A stretch of DNA of 27,792 nt from Pholiota molesta (Eukaryota > Basidiomycota > Agaricomycetes > Agaricales > Strophariaceae): NCBI GenBank assembly GCA_014925825.1, contig JACGCK010000410.1:1-27792 (forward strand). The letters are read 5' to 3'. The notes under the pieces were generated by a model. It did not search any database. It saw nothing but the letters and a program-made list of their open reading frames with translations, and had not been told where the DNA came from. The position numbers and the translations under genes were made by a program. Each line of letters starts with the position of its first letter. Within the stretch, counting starts at the first letter, position 1. Positions 1 to 9,824 of the stretch are shown here, piece by piece.

Positions 1-942
1 CCAACACTTAAGGACGGTTATCGCACATGAACACAGGGAAAATAAGGGATAAGATAAGATAAACTTACCTAAAGAGCCAAAAATCCACACAGAAAACGCT
101 ACTATTGTCTACAAAATGGTCAGAGGAGACACTAGAGAAGGATAGTATTGGACTAGCCGATGGAAGTAGAAATCGGCTTGCTATCAATGTCTATCGATCC
201 AGAGGGTGAAAGACGAACAAAGAAGTTTGCATAGTTCACTTACATCGTTTGTAATTTCCATCGCCCCGGAATGAAAAGTTAGGCCCATTGCTATGGCCTA
301 AGCATAGTCATGATACTTTAGCTGTTATATGTCTCTTGAAGATCTTAAAATCACATACTAGGTATAAATTGGAAGCCATCACGACTATTGACAAGGAAGA
401 GAGTGGCACCAGAAACCAGATACTTTTGTCTAGCATCTAGAAGAACCTGATCAATTCGAGACTATACATGTACCGTTGTTGCACACCGACCTTCCAGCAC
501 CTCCGGATATAAAATCCTTCGCATAGCCAACAGATCCAACCATTCAGAAATAAATCCGACCACTCAATCCTACTCGTCGACTGGGTAGGAGCCAAGTCGT
601 AAACTTGGTTTCGATACGGATGAAAATCAATATGCAATAGTTACCCATTTCCGATTGAGGATAAACGTCCTCCACACTTTGTAGTCTTCCAAAACAGTCT
701 GCAAACTGACATTCTCAATAACATAGATTCTAAGCAAAGGAACCACAAAAAGCGACTCACATAGACAATGCTATAATAGCAACCACGAACGCACGCTTTC
801 GTCGCGTATCATCTCTACAATCCACAAGATACTTGAAAGCTTGGTTGACAATTGTGCCCAACAGAAATGACTGCAGCAGTCCATCTAATAGGATAGGTAC
901 AGGAAGGTTTTCTGCTGGTTTTCCAGGAACATCGCTATTCAT
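1..942 (-). CDS. DUF6534-like seven-TM membrane protein, 3' end cut by window edge
   Basis: Integral membrane protein of a family common and multi-copy in Agaricomycetes (DUF6534-like); molecular role unknown. Exons on the minus strand: 942-761, 705-645, 580-487, 429-359, 297-244, 108-69, then 6 onward off the window. All joins keep frame (introns 55, 64, 57, 61, 135 and 62 nt). Seen: TM1 with LLGTIVNQAFKYLVDCRDD, the LQTVLEDYKVWRTFI segment, a FYIRRCW motif at the end of TM3, a hydrophobic TM4, and VWIFGSL at the start of a later helix. These match the order I know for the family. The start at 942 gives a short N-terminus before TM1. The 135-nt intron is longer than its neighbours and may hide a small exon. 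Family call is from motif memory; the last TM segments and cytosolic tail are outside the window. Confidence 0.72.
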
Positions 943-1279
943 TGGGAAAGCGGGTAAGAATGTGGAACGAAGTCGAAGGAAGAGAGAAAGGACTTGCAGA
1001 ATACGGTGATCCTGGTGGCTGACAGATATACCAGTCATTTGCGAGTCGTAACAACGATGCAGAAAGTAGTACATTGGTCAATGAGTGAGCAATGTCATTG
1101 GCAGTCATTTGATTAATGCCCACAGAAGAAACGTTGAATGCAAGTAAAATTTTCATTTACACATACATACAGCATGCGGCCAAAATCTAAAACCCGCAAG
1201 ATAACAATTATAGCAAATACGACAAGAATATAAAAGGGCATTAGGAGGTATAATATATTAGGACGCACGATAAGTTAAA
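943..1279. other. Intergenic, promoter side of the DUF6534-like gene
   Basis: About 340 bases between the stop codon of the coiled-coil gene (1280) and the start codon of the DUF6534-like gene (942), both on the minus strand. It is AT-rich in its right half (around 1200-1275). No exon with family-like sequence and no tRNA was found. It probably holds the 3' UTR of one gene and the promoter of the other. Confidence 0.5.
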
Positions 1280-3623
1280 TTATACATCAGTACGGGCTTG
1301 ATTCCAGGCGTCGAGATGTTCGTTTATACAATGCTGTTCTAGTTCTTGGTCCGTAGCGCCAATAAACGGAGTAGGTGGAATATCTGTGTATTTGTTATCA
1401 TAACGATGCCTATCAAAAAAGGATGAGCAAAACGAAACGCTAAATACACTATGTGCTTTGACGTATATGAATAGAAGGGGACTGACTTGCAAAACCAACA
1501 AAACACCTCTCCACGTCGGTTCTCGCCGTATACTTGCTCGAGGATATCCTCTACCAACCGCAGACCATCAGGTCCGACCTCTACGATCTCTTCCTCGTCA
1601 TCATCTTCTTCTGCAAGTTGTTCAGGGGCATGAGTCGGGTTTATTTCCGAGATTGTCGCTTCCGTCAAAATGTCTTGTCCAGCAGTTGAAGGAGGGACAG
1701 ATGGTGAAGGAGGTGGTGGTGTATTTTGGTCCATAATAGATGACTCCAAGCGTGGTTTCTTATGAGACTCGCTCGACAAGTCACTGTCTACGGACATGCT
1801 TTCACGTTTCAAATGCATTGTGCGAGGATGAGGAATAGGAGAAGCGCTGTTACTAATTGGTGTACCAATATTAGAATGGTGTAGATTGGGTAGTATGGAT
1901 GCTGTGGCGTTAGCAGATTCGTACCCCTGCGGAGACTGCCTTATAGTTGGAGTGTTTGAAGGTGAAAATTGGGTTGGCTGAGAGATCATTGCAGCAACAT
2001 TGGTAGGGAAAGTTGGGGTCGGCGCTATCAATGAGGGGTTGAAATTTAAGAGAGTTTCGTTGGGAGATATAGTGGTTGGGGAAACATGCTGTCCGCTCGA
2101 TTGAGGACGTGTTGTCTCAATTTTAAGATTTTGCATCAATTGGAAAGGATGAGGGCCGTTGGAAAGGGCACTCCTGTTAACGGCAGTCAAATGGGGTGGT
2201 AATTGAAGACCAGGATTTTGGGTTGGCAATGGCGCTGATCCAACTCGCATTGTAGGAGTTGGTAAGCTGTTCGAGAATGTATGCCCATGCGTTGACCGGA
2301 AAGTTTGCGACGTTGGAGATGGACCTGAAGGAAGAATAGAATTGGAAGCACGTCGGACATTAGCGTTGAATGTCGCTCCCATATTAGGGAGTTGATTGGG
2401 TCGTGAATTATGCTGCATAGAAGTGGCGTATTGATACTATAAGAAAGGATATAAATGAGATTCGAAAATATAAAAATAGAGAGCCTACCTGAGGAGGCAA
2501 ATTTGCTATCGGTGATATAGATGGCGGCTGCCCATGAACCTACCATATTGGCATCAGCTGAAGGAAAAAATATACACGAGATAGAGATGGCTCACTTGTT
2601 GGTTTTGCGGGTGAGGATATGACGATTGCATCTGAATTGGTGGGTTCATTGGGTCTGGAGACCACATATTATTTCAACGGCGATTTGACTCTTGAACAGA
2701 GACTTACTTGTCATATTCCCTGAAACTCTTCGAGAAGGATTTGAAGCAGAAAACTGCAAATGTTGTCTCTGAAGCTCCTTGTTTTGCTGCATCTCCATTT
2801 CGTTCCCCCGCAGTTGTTGCTGACCAGCGAAGTTTGGGTTGATATCAGTCGAAGAGCGAGTTACGAACATATGCTGGTTTGGGATGGGTCCAGATTGAGC
2901 TTGCGCTGGGATGTGGAGATTAACCAGAGGCAAGATTTGTCTCGGATTGTGTGCATTTCGTAGCGTTTGTTGTTGGAAGGTCTGATGTGCCGTCTGATCT
3001 TGGCGTGGTTGTGATTGATTCATGACCTGACCACCTCTAATAATCTCTCTCAACTGAACGATTTCTTGGTATGCACGGTTATACGTCTCCATTAGAGCCA
3101 TGTATTCTCTATGTAGCTTGGCGTAGGTCTGATCTTGCCCAACTGTAATGAGGTCTGCGTTGGACTTGATCTTCATCACCTGGTCGAGCTGCATTTTTAG
3201 GGTGCGATTTTCCAGCTCCAGACTGGTTATGCGTTTGATCTTTTCCGTTTCTGGCGCGTTCAATAAGCGGAGATTTTCGTCTTGGGCCTTCATGGTTTCC
3301 ACAAGGCGCTTGTTATCTTCGTAAAGCTTCACGTTTTCGTTCTGCCAGTTTTTGTTCCGGGCTTCCAACTCCTGGAGTCTGGCGGGCATCCCAGGGTAAT
3401 ATCCAAGTTCTTGAAGACAACCGTTCGCAGTACTGGCCAAGATTTCAACGACCTTTTGGCGCGTCTCTGTAGGCGGAGCTGGATTGGGAGATGGTGCAGT
3501 GGGCCCTCTGCGAAAGAACGTCATGGGGTCAGTTGTAGAGCTGTGGCTGAGTTATGCACACCTTCTCATATTGCCTCGTTGGAAGATGTTGTGAGGGGAG
3601 GAGACGGGAAGAGACGGATCCAT
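1280..3623 (-). CDS. Unrecognised coiled-coil protein with C-terminal CxxC...HxxxxH motif (679 aa)
   Basis: Not recognised; no function is proposed. Six exons: 3623-3562, 3507-2708, 2654-2596, 2527-2489, 2436-1487, 1409-1280; the sum is 680 codons with no stop. The start at 3623 sits in a strong eukaryotic context (GCCACC before ATGG). Residues about 35-190 are heptad-like (long charged runs with L/I/M spacing), so a dimeric coiled coil is likely. Then comes a long Q/N/P/S/T-rich disordered stretch (about 200-560) with an acidic block EEDDDEEEIVEVGPDG near its end. The C-terminus has CWFCK followed, after the last intron, by HCINEH, i.e. C-x2-C...H-x4-H, which could bind one zinc. Low complexity plus a coiled coil and a candidate zinc site suggest a nuclear or scaffold role, but that is inference. 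The last donor is GTCAGT, weaker than most here. Confidence 0.8.
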
Positions 3624-4594
3624 GGTGGCGTAAAAACGCGTCCAAGTCGTTGTAGGTCGTTGTGGCAGCCTTTGTCTTTACAGGGACGTGCTCGGTGTAT
3701 TTTAATTTAAGTTCAGCACCCATTAATGAGTGATCTCGGCCCGTTAGTCCGCCATCTCCATGATCTTTCTCCTTTTGTCGCCATCCTTTCATTTCATTTC
3801 GTCTGATTCCTCAACTCAACCTCAACTGTATCTTCTTTGCTTGTTCTCTGCCTTCGACGATTTCCATTTGTCCTTTTCAAGTTGTTACTTAGATGCAGAT
3901 GCATCGCAATATGAGCACAGTTCGCGCACAAAAACTGACTCAAGTTCATTTGAACTCGACCAGAATCTCAGAATTCCTGCCATACCCTGCCCGCATGTAG
4001 TCTTCTCCAACTTAAAACTCAAAGGGTTCCTGGTGTTTTTCGACTTGTTTGATCTGCTATTCCTAATACTGTCGACAACATATGTCCACGTAGACCGGGA
4101 TTGGACGCAGGCTTTGATACATTAAAGTCTTATGCTCATGTGCTGGGGGTTACACACGAAGGACACGATACAAGGCTGGTAACTCAACGAACCCTTTGGA
4201 AGTGTGCTAAGTTAAAACTTCAGTGCTAACTGCCTCATTCAGATAGATACGCCACTTTATAAATTAGACGCCCGCCGCTACGTCATGGACAGTCATTGTT
4301 TTCTGGCTCCGAGTCTGACGATCTGACTCACTGACATGAAGCACTATCCATCCAGAGGTGCTTTACTTTTACTTTATCTACCACTGTGTAGAAGGTAGGT
4401 GTTCTGCTGGGCGTGAACATTGGAAGATCGCAAAACATCTTTGCTACATGCGAGTGACCATTGATTAATACTATGCCACATACTGAGCAGAAGCCGCTTT
4501 ACCCGGACCTCAGCTGTCCAACACCCGCAGATGCATACCTATGGAAAGGTTAAGAACGGCAGTTAAATACTGGAGTTCAATTATTTTTAGTAGG

Positions 4595-4606
4595 GGCGCC
4601 GGCGCC
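4595..4606. repeat. 12-bp perfect GC palindrome (GGCGCC twice)
   Basis: Two head-to-tail copies of the self-complementary hexamer GGCGCC make a 12-bp perfect palindrome in an otherwise AT-rich promoter, 283 bp before the MFS start codon. It could be a dimeric transcription-factor site; no factor is assigned. Confidence 0.5.
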
Positions 4607-4763
4607 GTCTGACATTGGACAACCAAGCAAGCGCCGTTACAGTGTCCATCACTGCGGCAGCATGCATTCAATTGCCGAGGTGTGAGGGAGAATTGAGATG
4701 TTCTCATGATGCGGCAAGCGTCACCTTAAAATAGCTGGTATAACATATGACATACCGCGCGCG

Positions 4764-4791
4764 AGGCCTACGGCAAGCCTACCGGAGGCCT
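4764..4791. promoter_or_regulatory. Candidate zinc-cluster (Zn2Cys6) binding site, CGG-N8-CCG
   Basis: AGGCCTACGG (4764-4773) and CCGGAGGCCT (4782-4791) form an inverted repeat with 9 of 10 bases matching. Its inner triplets are CGG and CCG spaced by 8 bases. Fungal binuclear zinc-cluster regulators bind paired CGG triplets, and they commonly control drug or metabolite transporters. The site lies about 98 bp upstream of the MFS start codon. The repeat is seen; the regulator is inferred. Confidence 0.4.
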
Positions 4792-4800
4792 GAGGTACCA

Positions 4801-4810
4801 TTTATATGAG
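4801..4810 (+). promoter_or_regulatory. TATA-like element of the MFS transporter gene
   Basis: TTTATATGAG lies about 80 bp upstream of the ATG at 4889, just downstream of the CGG/CCG inverted repeat. Position and sequence fit a core promoter; this is based on sequence alone. Confidence 0.35.
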
Positions 4811-4888
4811 CAGACAATTAGTCATTTTGTCGGGGTAACTTTTTCCCCTCAATCCTCGCTGCCATTGTCCTCATAGAAGTAAATAAGC

Positions 4889-7092
4889 ATGGGGGAAATC
4901 AGTACGACGACCACCCAGGACGATTCGGGTACCGTCCTCCAGAGGCAATCGTTGGAACAGCAAAATCAAGAGGTGGATATCGAGCATGTGTTTGTTCGTG
5001 ATGATCCAAGGAAGTGGTCGAAAGGCCGGAAAGTGATTCTTCTCTAAGCTCCGTGTACTAGTTCATAAGTACTGACCGTTTATCTGAAGAGATTTACATT
5101 GGCAATAGTGGCTTGTGCATCGTTGCTTTTAACTTTGGCCGTCAGCATCTACAACCGTGAGTAGTTTGCTTCATGAGCAATTTTGATATTCGTTTACAAG
5201 AGGTAATTTAGCGGCCATCAACAGTATCATCGTTGACCTCCATACAACTTATGACAAAGTCTCATGGACGTTATCGGCCAATGCTCTTGTTACTGGCGTC
5301 AGTCCATTGTTATGGGGAGCCATCACTGAAGTATATGGACGAAAGGTGACCAATACGTTCATTGCACCCTTCAAATTATCTTACTCTATATACATTCAAC
5401 AGATAGTCTACTTGCTTTCCATTATCGTGAGCACCGGCCAAATCGACTCGATCACCTATTCTGCTCATGATTATACCTAACGGCCTAGCTATTTATCATC
5501 GGAAGTGGGGTCTCAGGAGATGCGAAAACGATCACAGTCTTAATTATCATGAGGGCTGTACAAGGAATGGGTGCAAGTTTTCCCTTCTGTCCTTCAGACG
5601 GGATTATCATAGACTCACAGTCCTACTCCGAACAGGCAAGCGCGGTTCTCACTATCGGTGCGGCAACTTTGGCAGTGAGTAAATCATTAAATGTCGAGGT
5701 GATGTCGCATCTAATGTTAGAATCTAATTTAATGTGTCCCAGGACATGTACGATCCTCAAGAAAGAGGGAGCGTCATGGGTGTTTATTGGGCCGCGCCTC
5801 TCCTTGGACCATCTCTTGGGCCCATAATTGGTGGCATTCTCGCACAAGCATTCTCTTGGCGAGCGATATTCTATTTCCTTGCCATTTTCGGAGGCGTTTC
5901 GCTTCTTTCATTCGTATTATTCAAGGACACGTTTAGACGGGAACGGAGTTTGGCTTACCAAGAAGCACTGAGGCAGGCCACGGAGGGCCGTCGTACCAGC
6001 TCTGACGACGTAGCGACACTGACAACCAATGTCAGCGGTGAAAAGGGCGATTTGGACCGAGTTACGCCAGATCCAGAGGGACAGCCCCAGCCACCGGTAA
6101 AAATAGGTTTGCGACATATACAGATAATTGGACCGATTTTACTCGTCCTCAGGCGGATCAACAACATTTGTGTTCTGACAGCTTCAGGTATACTTTTTTC
6201 ATTTACTTGCATGAAACACTCACATAATTACAATATCAGGACTAATTTTCGGAGGTATCTCATATTGCCTTGCCTTCACAACAGTGCGAACACTCGGAGC
6301 ACCACCGTACAACTATAAATCTCTTCAGATAGGACTAGTGCTGCTTTCTTTGGGTGTTGGTAAGAGAGTCTAGTATAGTCACTGCGAGAATGACTGACAC
6401 ATGGGTCTTCAGGAAGTATACTTGGAAGCTTGCTTGGAGGCAGATGGTCTGATCGTATTCGACGTCAATACCAAGAAAAAAACAATGGCGTATCTAAGAG
6501 TGAGGTAGGTCTTCCGTTCATCCATCTGATAACATGGAAGAACAAGTTCTGATCCAGAGTTTTTAGGATCGTTTGAACAGTTCTAAAATAATGTTACCTG
6601 TTCTACCAGCAAGCATACTTGCATATGCATGGATGGCAGACAAAAAGATCAACATCGCGCCTCTCTGCGTAGCCCTCTTCTTTGCTGGGCTCTCGTCTGC
6701 GTACGTCTTTACTTCATGTCTATTAAATGCTTAAATTCATTAGATTCTAGATGGATATATTCTGGCCTTCTTGCATATATTGTGGACGCTAATACCGGAC
6801 GATCTTCCAGTGCCGTAGCCGCTAACAGCTTTGTCAGAGGCATCATGGGATTTGTTGCAGCAGAGGTTGCCGTTCCCTTGCAGGTCTGAATCTAACTATC
6901 TCATGGTAATTTTGTGTCCTTTACTCACGACTTGTTCAGGATGCCTTAGGAGATGGGGGTTTATATACACTAATTGCCGGGCTCATGGTCCTAGTGGGAG
7001 TGTTAATTCTGTTACTCATCACGAAAGGCAGTGACTGGCGCGAAAGAGCACAAGAAAGAGAGAAGCTAAAAGAAAGCTCTCGGAAATCATGA
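4889..7092 (+). CDS. Major facilitator superfamily transporter, DHA1-type (543 aa)
   Basis: Probable proton-coupled plasma-membrane exporter of drugs or small metabolites; substrate unknown. Eleven exons: 4889-5032, 5090-5156, 5212-5345, 5403-5426, 5489-5674, 5743-6187, 6240-6359, 6413-6504, 6567-6700, 6751-6883, 6940-7092. All junctions keep frame; 544 codons. Seen: an N-terminal cytosolic tail ending DPRKWSKGRK just before TM1; motif A in the TM2-TM3 loop (GAITEVYGRK); RAVQGMGAS in TM4; DMYDPQERGSVMGVYWAAP; the antiporter motif C GPSLGPIIGG in TM5; a hydrophilic central loop (about residues 245-285); a second-half A-like motif GGRWSDR; GLLAYIVDA and a charged C-tail. Length suits a 12-TM DHA1 protein. 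The first donor (GTGATT) and one exon of 24 nt are unusual but fit the conserved protein. No lesion found. Confidence 0.93.
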
Positions 7093-8626
7093 TAGATAAT
7101 TAGATGCGAGCTGTATTCTGAGATAATCAATTATATGATTTCAAATCTCGTACATATCGATATCCCTTGACTAGTACTTACTTAGTGTCCGATATGAATA
7201 GATAGCCCCATCAATCGAGGCACATGAATTTCACGTTGCTAGATCAGCACATACATACTTACTAGAAGGCGATTCTCGCTGAAGAAATGTCAGGCGGCTG
7301 CTAGAAATCAGTTAAGCGCCCATCAGATGTTCTATTTATGGTATCTGTAATGCCCATTTTGGCTCTAGTGGCTCGTGCCAAACTCTGTTTAGCTATCCTT
7401 TCATGAGACCTCATCGTGTCCATTGCGTCGAGCGCCATAGCGATCGAATGTGAGAATGCATGTTAGGTTTATGTTAAAGTTCATCTAAGTGTAATCAGCG
7501 ATCTGCACTTCAACTGTCCAACACAACTTCACATGGCCACCATGACGTCTCTCCATATCGGGATCCGACTATGGCCAGCAGATGGCAGACTGCCTCCGCA
7601 CTCCGGATTTATTCAAGCGTGTACGCAACATGCGCACGGACGACGGCTCAAGTGCATCTAAAGCGGTGTGAATGAGGTCAGATCTTGTGAAGGTATGTAT
7701 AAGTAGATTTAACAAAGAAAAGGCAAATTAAACGAGGAATTGAACTGATCAGGCAATATCAAAGTTAATTAATAGAACTTCGAGTGTACGAAGCTGATCC
7801 TTCATTAATTTCCTTTTTCATTCAACGTAAACAGTTACTTCACGACGAGTAACTCAAATCAAAGGGTATCTTCATATCTCGAAGAAAATGAATAAAATAA
7901 TCTTACTACATTCGAGGCTACTAACATGCAAAGATTCACATCAGTACTTGTATCTTGATCACTACGCGCTGCGTTCGTTCACATAGAATGTTACATACTA
8001 TACACATCACAGGCATGTGGTATATATATCCTCCTGGTATCATCAATATACATACCTAGGGTATTCAGGAGAACAAAAGTAGTTTCAGCCGAGCGGCCGT
8101 TCGTCATTTCCCGCGAAACACGACCGCGACACTAACTTTATGTAAGATGTCGAAAGGTTTGTTCGAATAAAAATAGAGCAAACAACATGCTGCGGACTGG
8201 AAAAGCCTGCCATCAGCCTTCTTGGACCCATTAGAGAATGGTATGGGAGACGGCACTTGATTGTAATAATGGTACAGGTATCGAAGGAGAGATAGGAAGA
8301 AGTCGAAGTCCGTGGGGTCTAGTGTAGAAACGAAGGGTCCATCGACTGTCTAAGCTGGGCGATGGGTCAGCGGTGATGCAGGGGGGTCGAGGGTTGACCT
8401 GGCCGAAGGGTTCAACACTCATTTCGTTACTCCAGTGTGTACAATTCCATCAGTGGGAACAGAATACATACACCGTGAGTGCGTTCCCCACGACGGCGAG
8501 ATATTTACGTCCCGAAGTGCAAGTACGGAGTAAGAATGCGATGCATATAGCATCGAGTTGACTCGAGTCCTGGAGAAATGATGGATAGTACAAATGCCAT
8601 GGAGGGTTGTCTACTCAATTCCAGTT
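7093..8626. other. 1.5-kb interval without a recognisable gene
   Basis: Lies between the 3' ends of the MFS gene (plus) and the single-pass membrane protein gene (minus). I found no open frame above about 63 codons, no family motif, no tRNA and no tandem repeat. The middle is AT-rich (7690-8050) and the right end more GC-rich. It must hold both 3' UTRs; the rest is unexplained. Confidence 0.5.
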
Positions 8627-9410
8627 TTAGGTCGGTTGTCCTGGAGGCATCTCAGGGGTTGCTGCGGGTGTCGGCATCAGTATTCTCTCGCTCATAGGAG
8701 GGGTGGAAGGAGGACTATGTGTGGCCACAGGGGTGTAATGTGCTCGATTGTCAACCTCAGGATGATGGTGTCGGGGAGCAATAGATACTGGCGGCATTGA
8801 GGGAAGGAGATGGTCGTAAGAAGGAGGACGAGGGAAGTACGGAGGCGCTGGCTCAGGAAGCGAAGGATGTCGTCGCAAGCGACCCGGGTTGCGTTCAAGT
8901 TCCTCAAGCTCCCGCTGTAGCTGATGTCGCTGCACAATCTCCGCAATTCTATCTCGTGCAGGGATTTTCCTATAACTGCGGAAGCAACGAATGAATCCGA
9001 AGAGCAGAGCTGAAGCAGCAAGGCCTCCAAGAACCTCGAAGACGATGCTTATTGGTTTCTGACCAGATTGAGGTGGATTCTGGAATGGAACTCTGGTGTG
9101 CACGGGTATGGCAGGATCAACGCTGTGGGTATGGGTAATGCTCACGCCTGGACGGGAAATGACTGGTGTATGGGGGAGTGGGACGGGGGGACCGACCGGG
9201 ACGTGCGTTGGAATCCGTGTAGAATGGGTTTTGTGAGATGTGGTGCTCGTAGCGGTTAGAGTGGAATTGTGCGTAGAAGATGTGGAAGAAGTGGTGGACG
9301 TTGGCGCCGCTGCAGCTCTGACACGGGATGAGCAGGGACAGAGGGCAGGCGGGAGCAACTCACAGAAGAAAAACATAAAGGAGAACGAAGAAAAGAGGAA
9401 ATGGATTCAT
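8627..9410 (-). CDS. Secreted or anchored single-pass membrane protein with Ser/Thr-rich ectodomain (245 aa)
   Basis: Two exons, 9410-9364 and 9317-8627. Splicing (46-nt intron, GTGAGT...TCAG) joins a short first exon to the long one and creates a clear signal peptide, MNPFPLFFVLLYVFLL followed by AAAAP. Next is a Ser/Thr/Pro/His-rich segment (about residues 21-100) likely to be O-glycosylated, one TM helix at about 105-125 (ISIVFEVLGGLAASALLFGF), a basic juxtamembrane patch (RCFRSYRK), a short charged helix (RDRIAEIVQRHQLQRELEEL), and a Pro/His-rich cytosolic tail. The architecture resembles fungal wall-stress sensor-like or Mid2-like proteins, but there is no extracellular WSC or other domain, so function is unknown. 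Its start codon is only 156 bp from the inserted transposon. Confidence 0.82.
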
Positions 9411-9566
9411 TGTGGACCGCTACGGACCCATGGCCCCGGGGAGGAGCAGCGCAACGCGTGGAGGGGCTGAGCAGGAGTGAGCGGTTTCTACCAGTCTCAG
9501 AGACTCTGGCGACACCGCTTATGTCAGCATCTCGGATAGCCGGCATGTGAATAAGCCGTAACACTA

Positions 9567-9601
9567 AGGTAGAGTTCATACGATGTGGTCGAGATCACAT
9601 G
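9567..9601 (+). repeat. Left terminal inverted repeat of the transposon (35 bp)
   Basis: Begins AGGTAGAGTTCATACG and ends GAGATCACATG. It is identical to the reverse complement of 12462-12496. With the flanking TA included the match is 37 bp. Inward of base 9601 similarity to the other end is weak, limited to a few blocks such as TGTGAC. Confidence 0.93.
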
Positions 9602-9824
9602 GCAGTGACTCTGCTGTGACGCTGTCGTGGAAAATTTCTTTTCGGCGTTCCCGCGGTGCTAGGCGGGAGGGCGCTTGAAGCGCGTTGGATGCTCTCCGAG
9701 CACATTTCTCCTCCTCGCACACATCTAAACACTACATCAGCATTGTATTACTTAGTTAACAATATTATGGTTTAATCTAGGCCATTAAAATATAAAATTA
9801 CTGCAATTTAAACAGTGGAAATCC

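Larger units (their letters stand above)
3624..4888. other. Divergent promoter region between coiled-coil gene and MFS gene
   Basis: About 1.27 kb separating two genes transcribed away from each other. The left part (3760-3900) is pyrimidine-rich. The right part carries a 12-bp GC palindrome, an inverted CGG/CCG repeat and a TATA-like site, annotated separately. Open frames here (for example 3760-4125, plus) are low-complexity with no recognisable domain, and I do not call them genes. Confidence 0.55.

Noticed and set aside
3529..3792. 87-codon minus-strand open frame upstream of the coiled-coil gene
   Set aside because: The spliced start at 3623 has an ideal context and reads in another frame; this frame crosses the first intron and ends in it.
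3760..4125. 121-codon plus-strand open frame in the divergent promoter
   Set aside because: Composition follows a pyrimidine-rich tract, no domain, no introns or start context, and it lies in the promoter of two well-supported genes.
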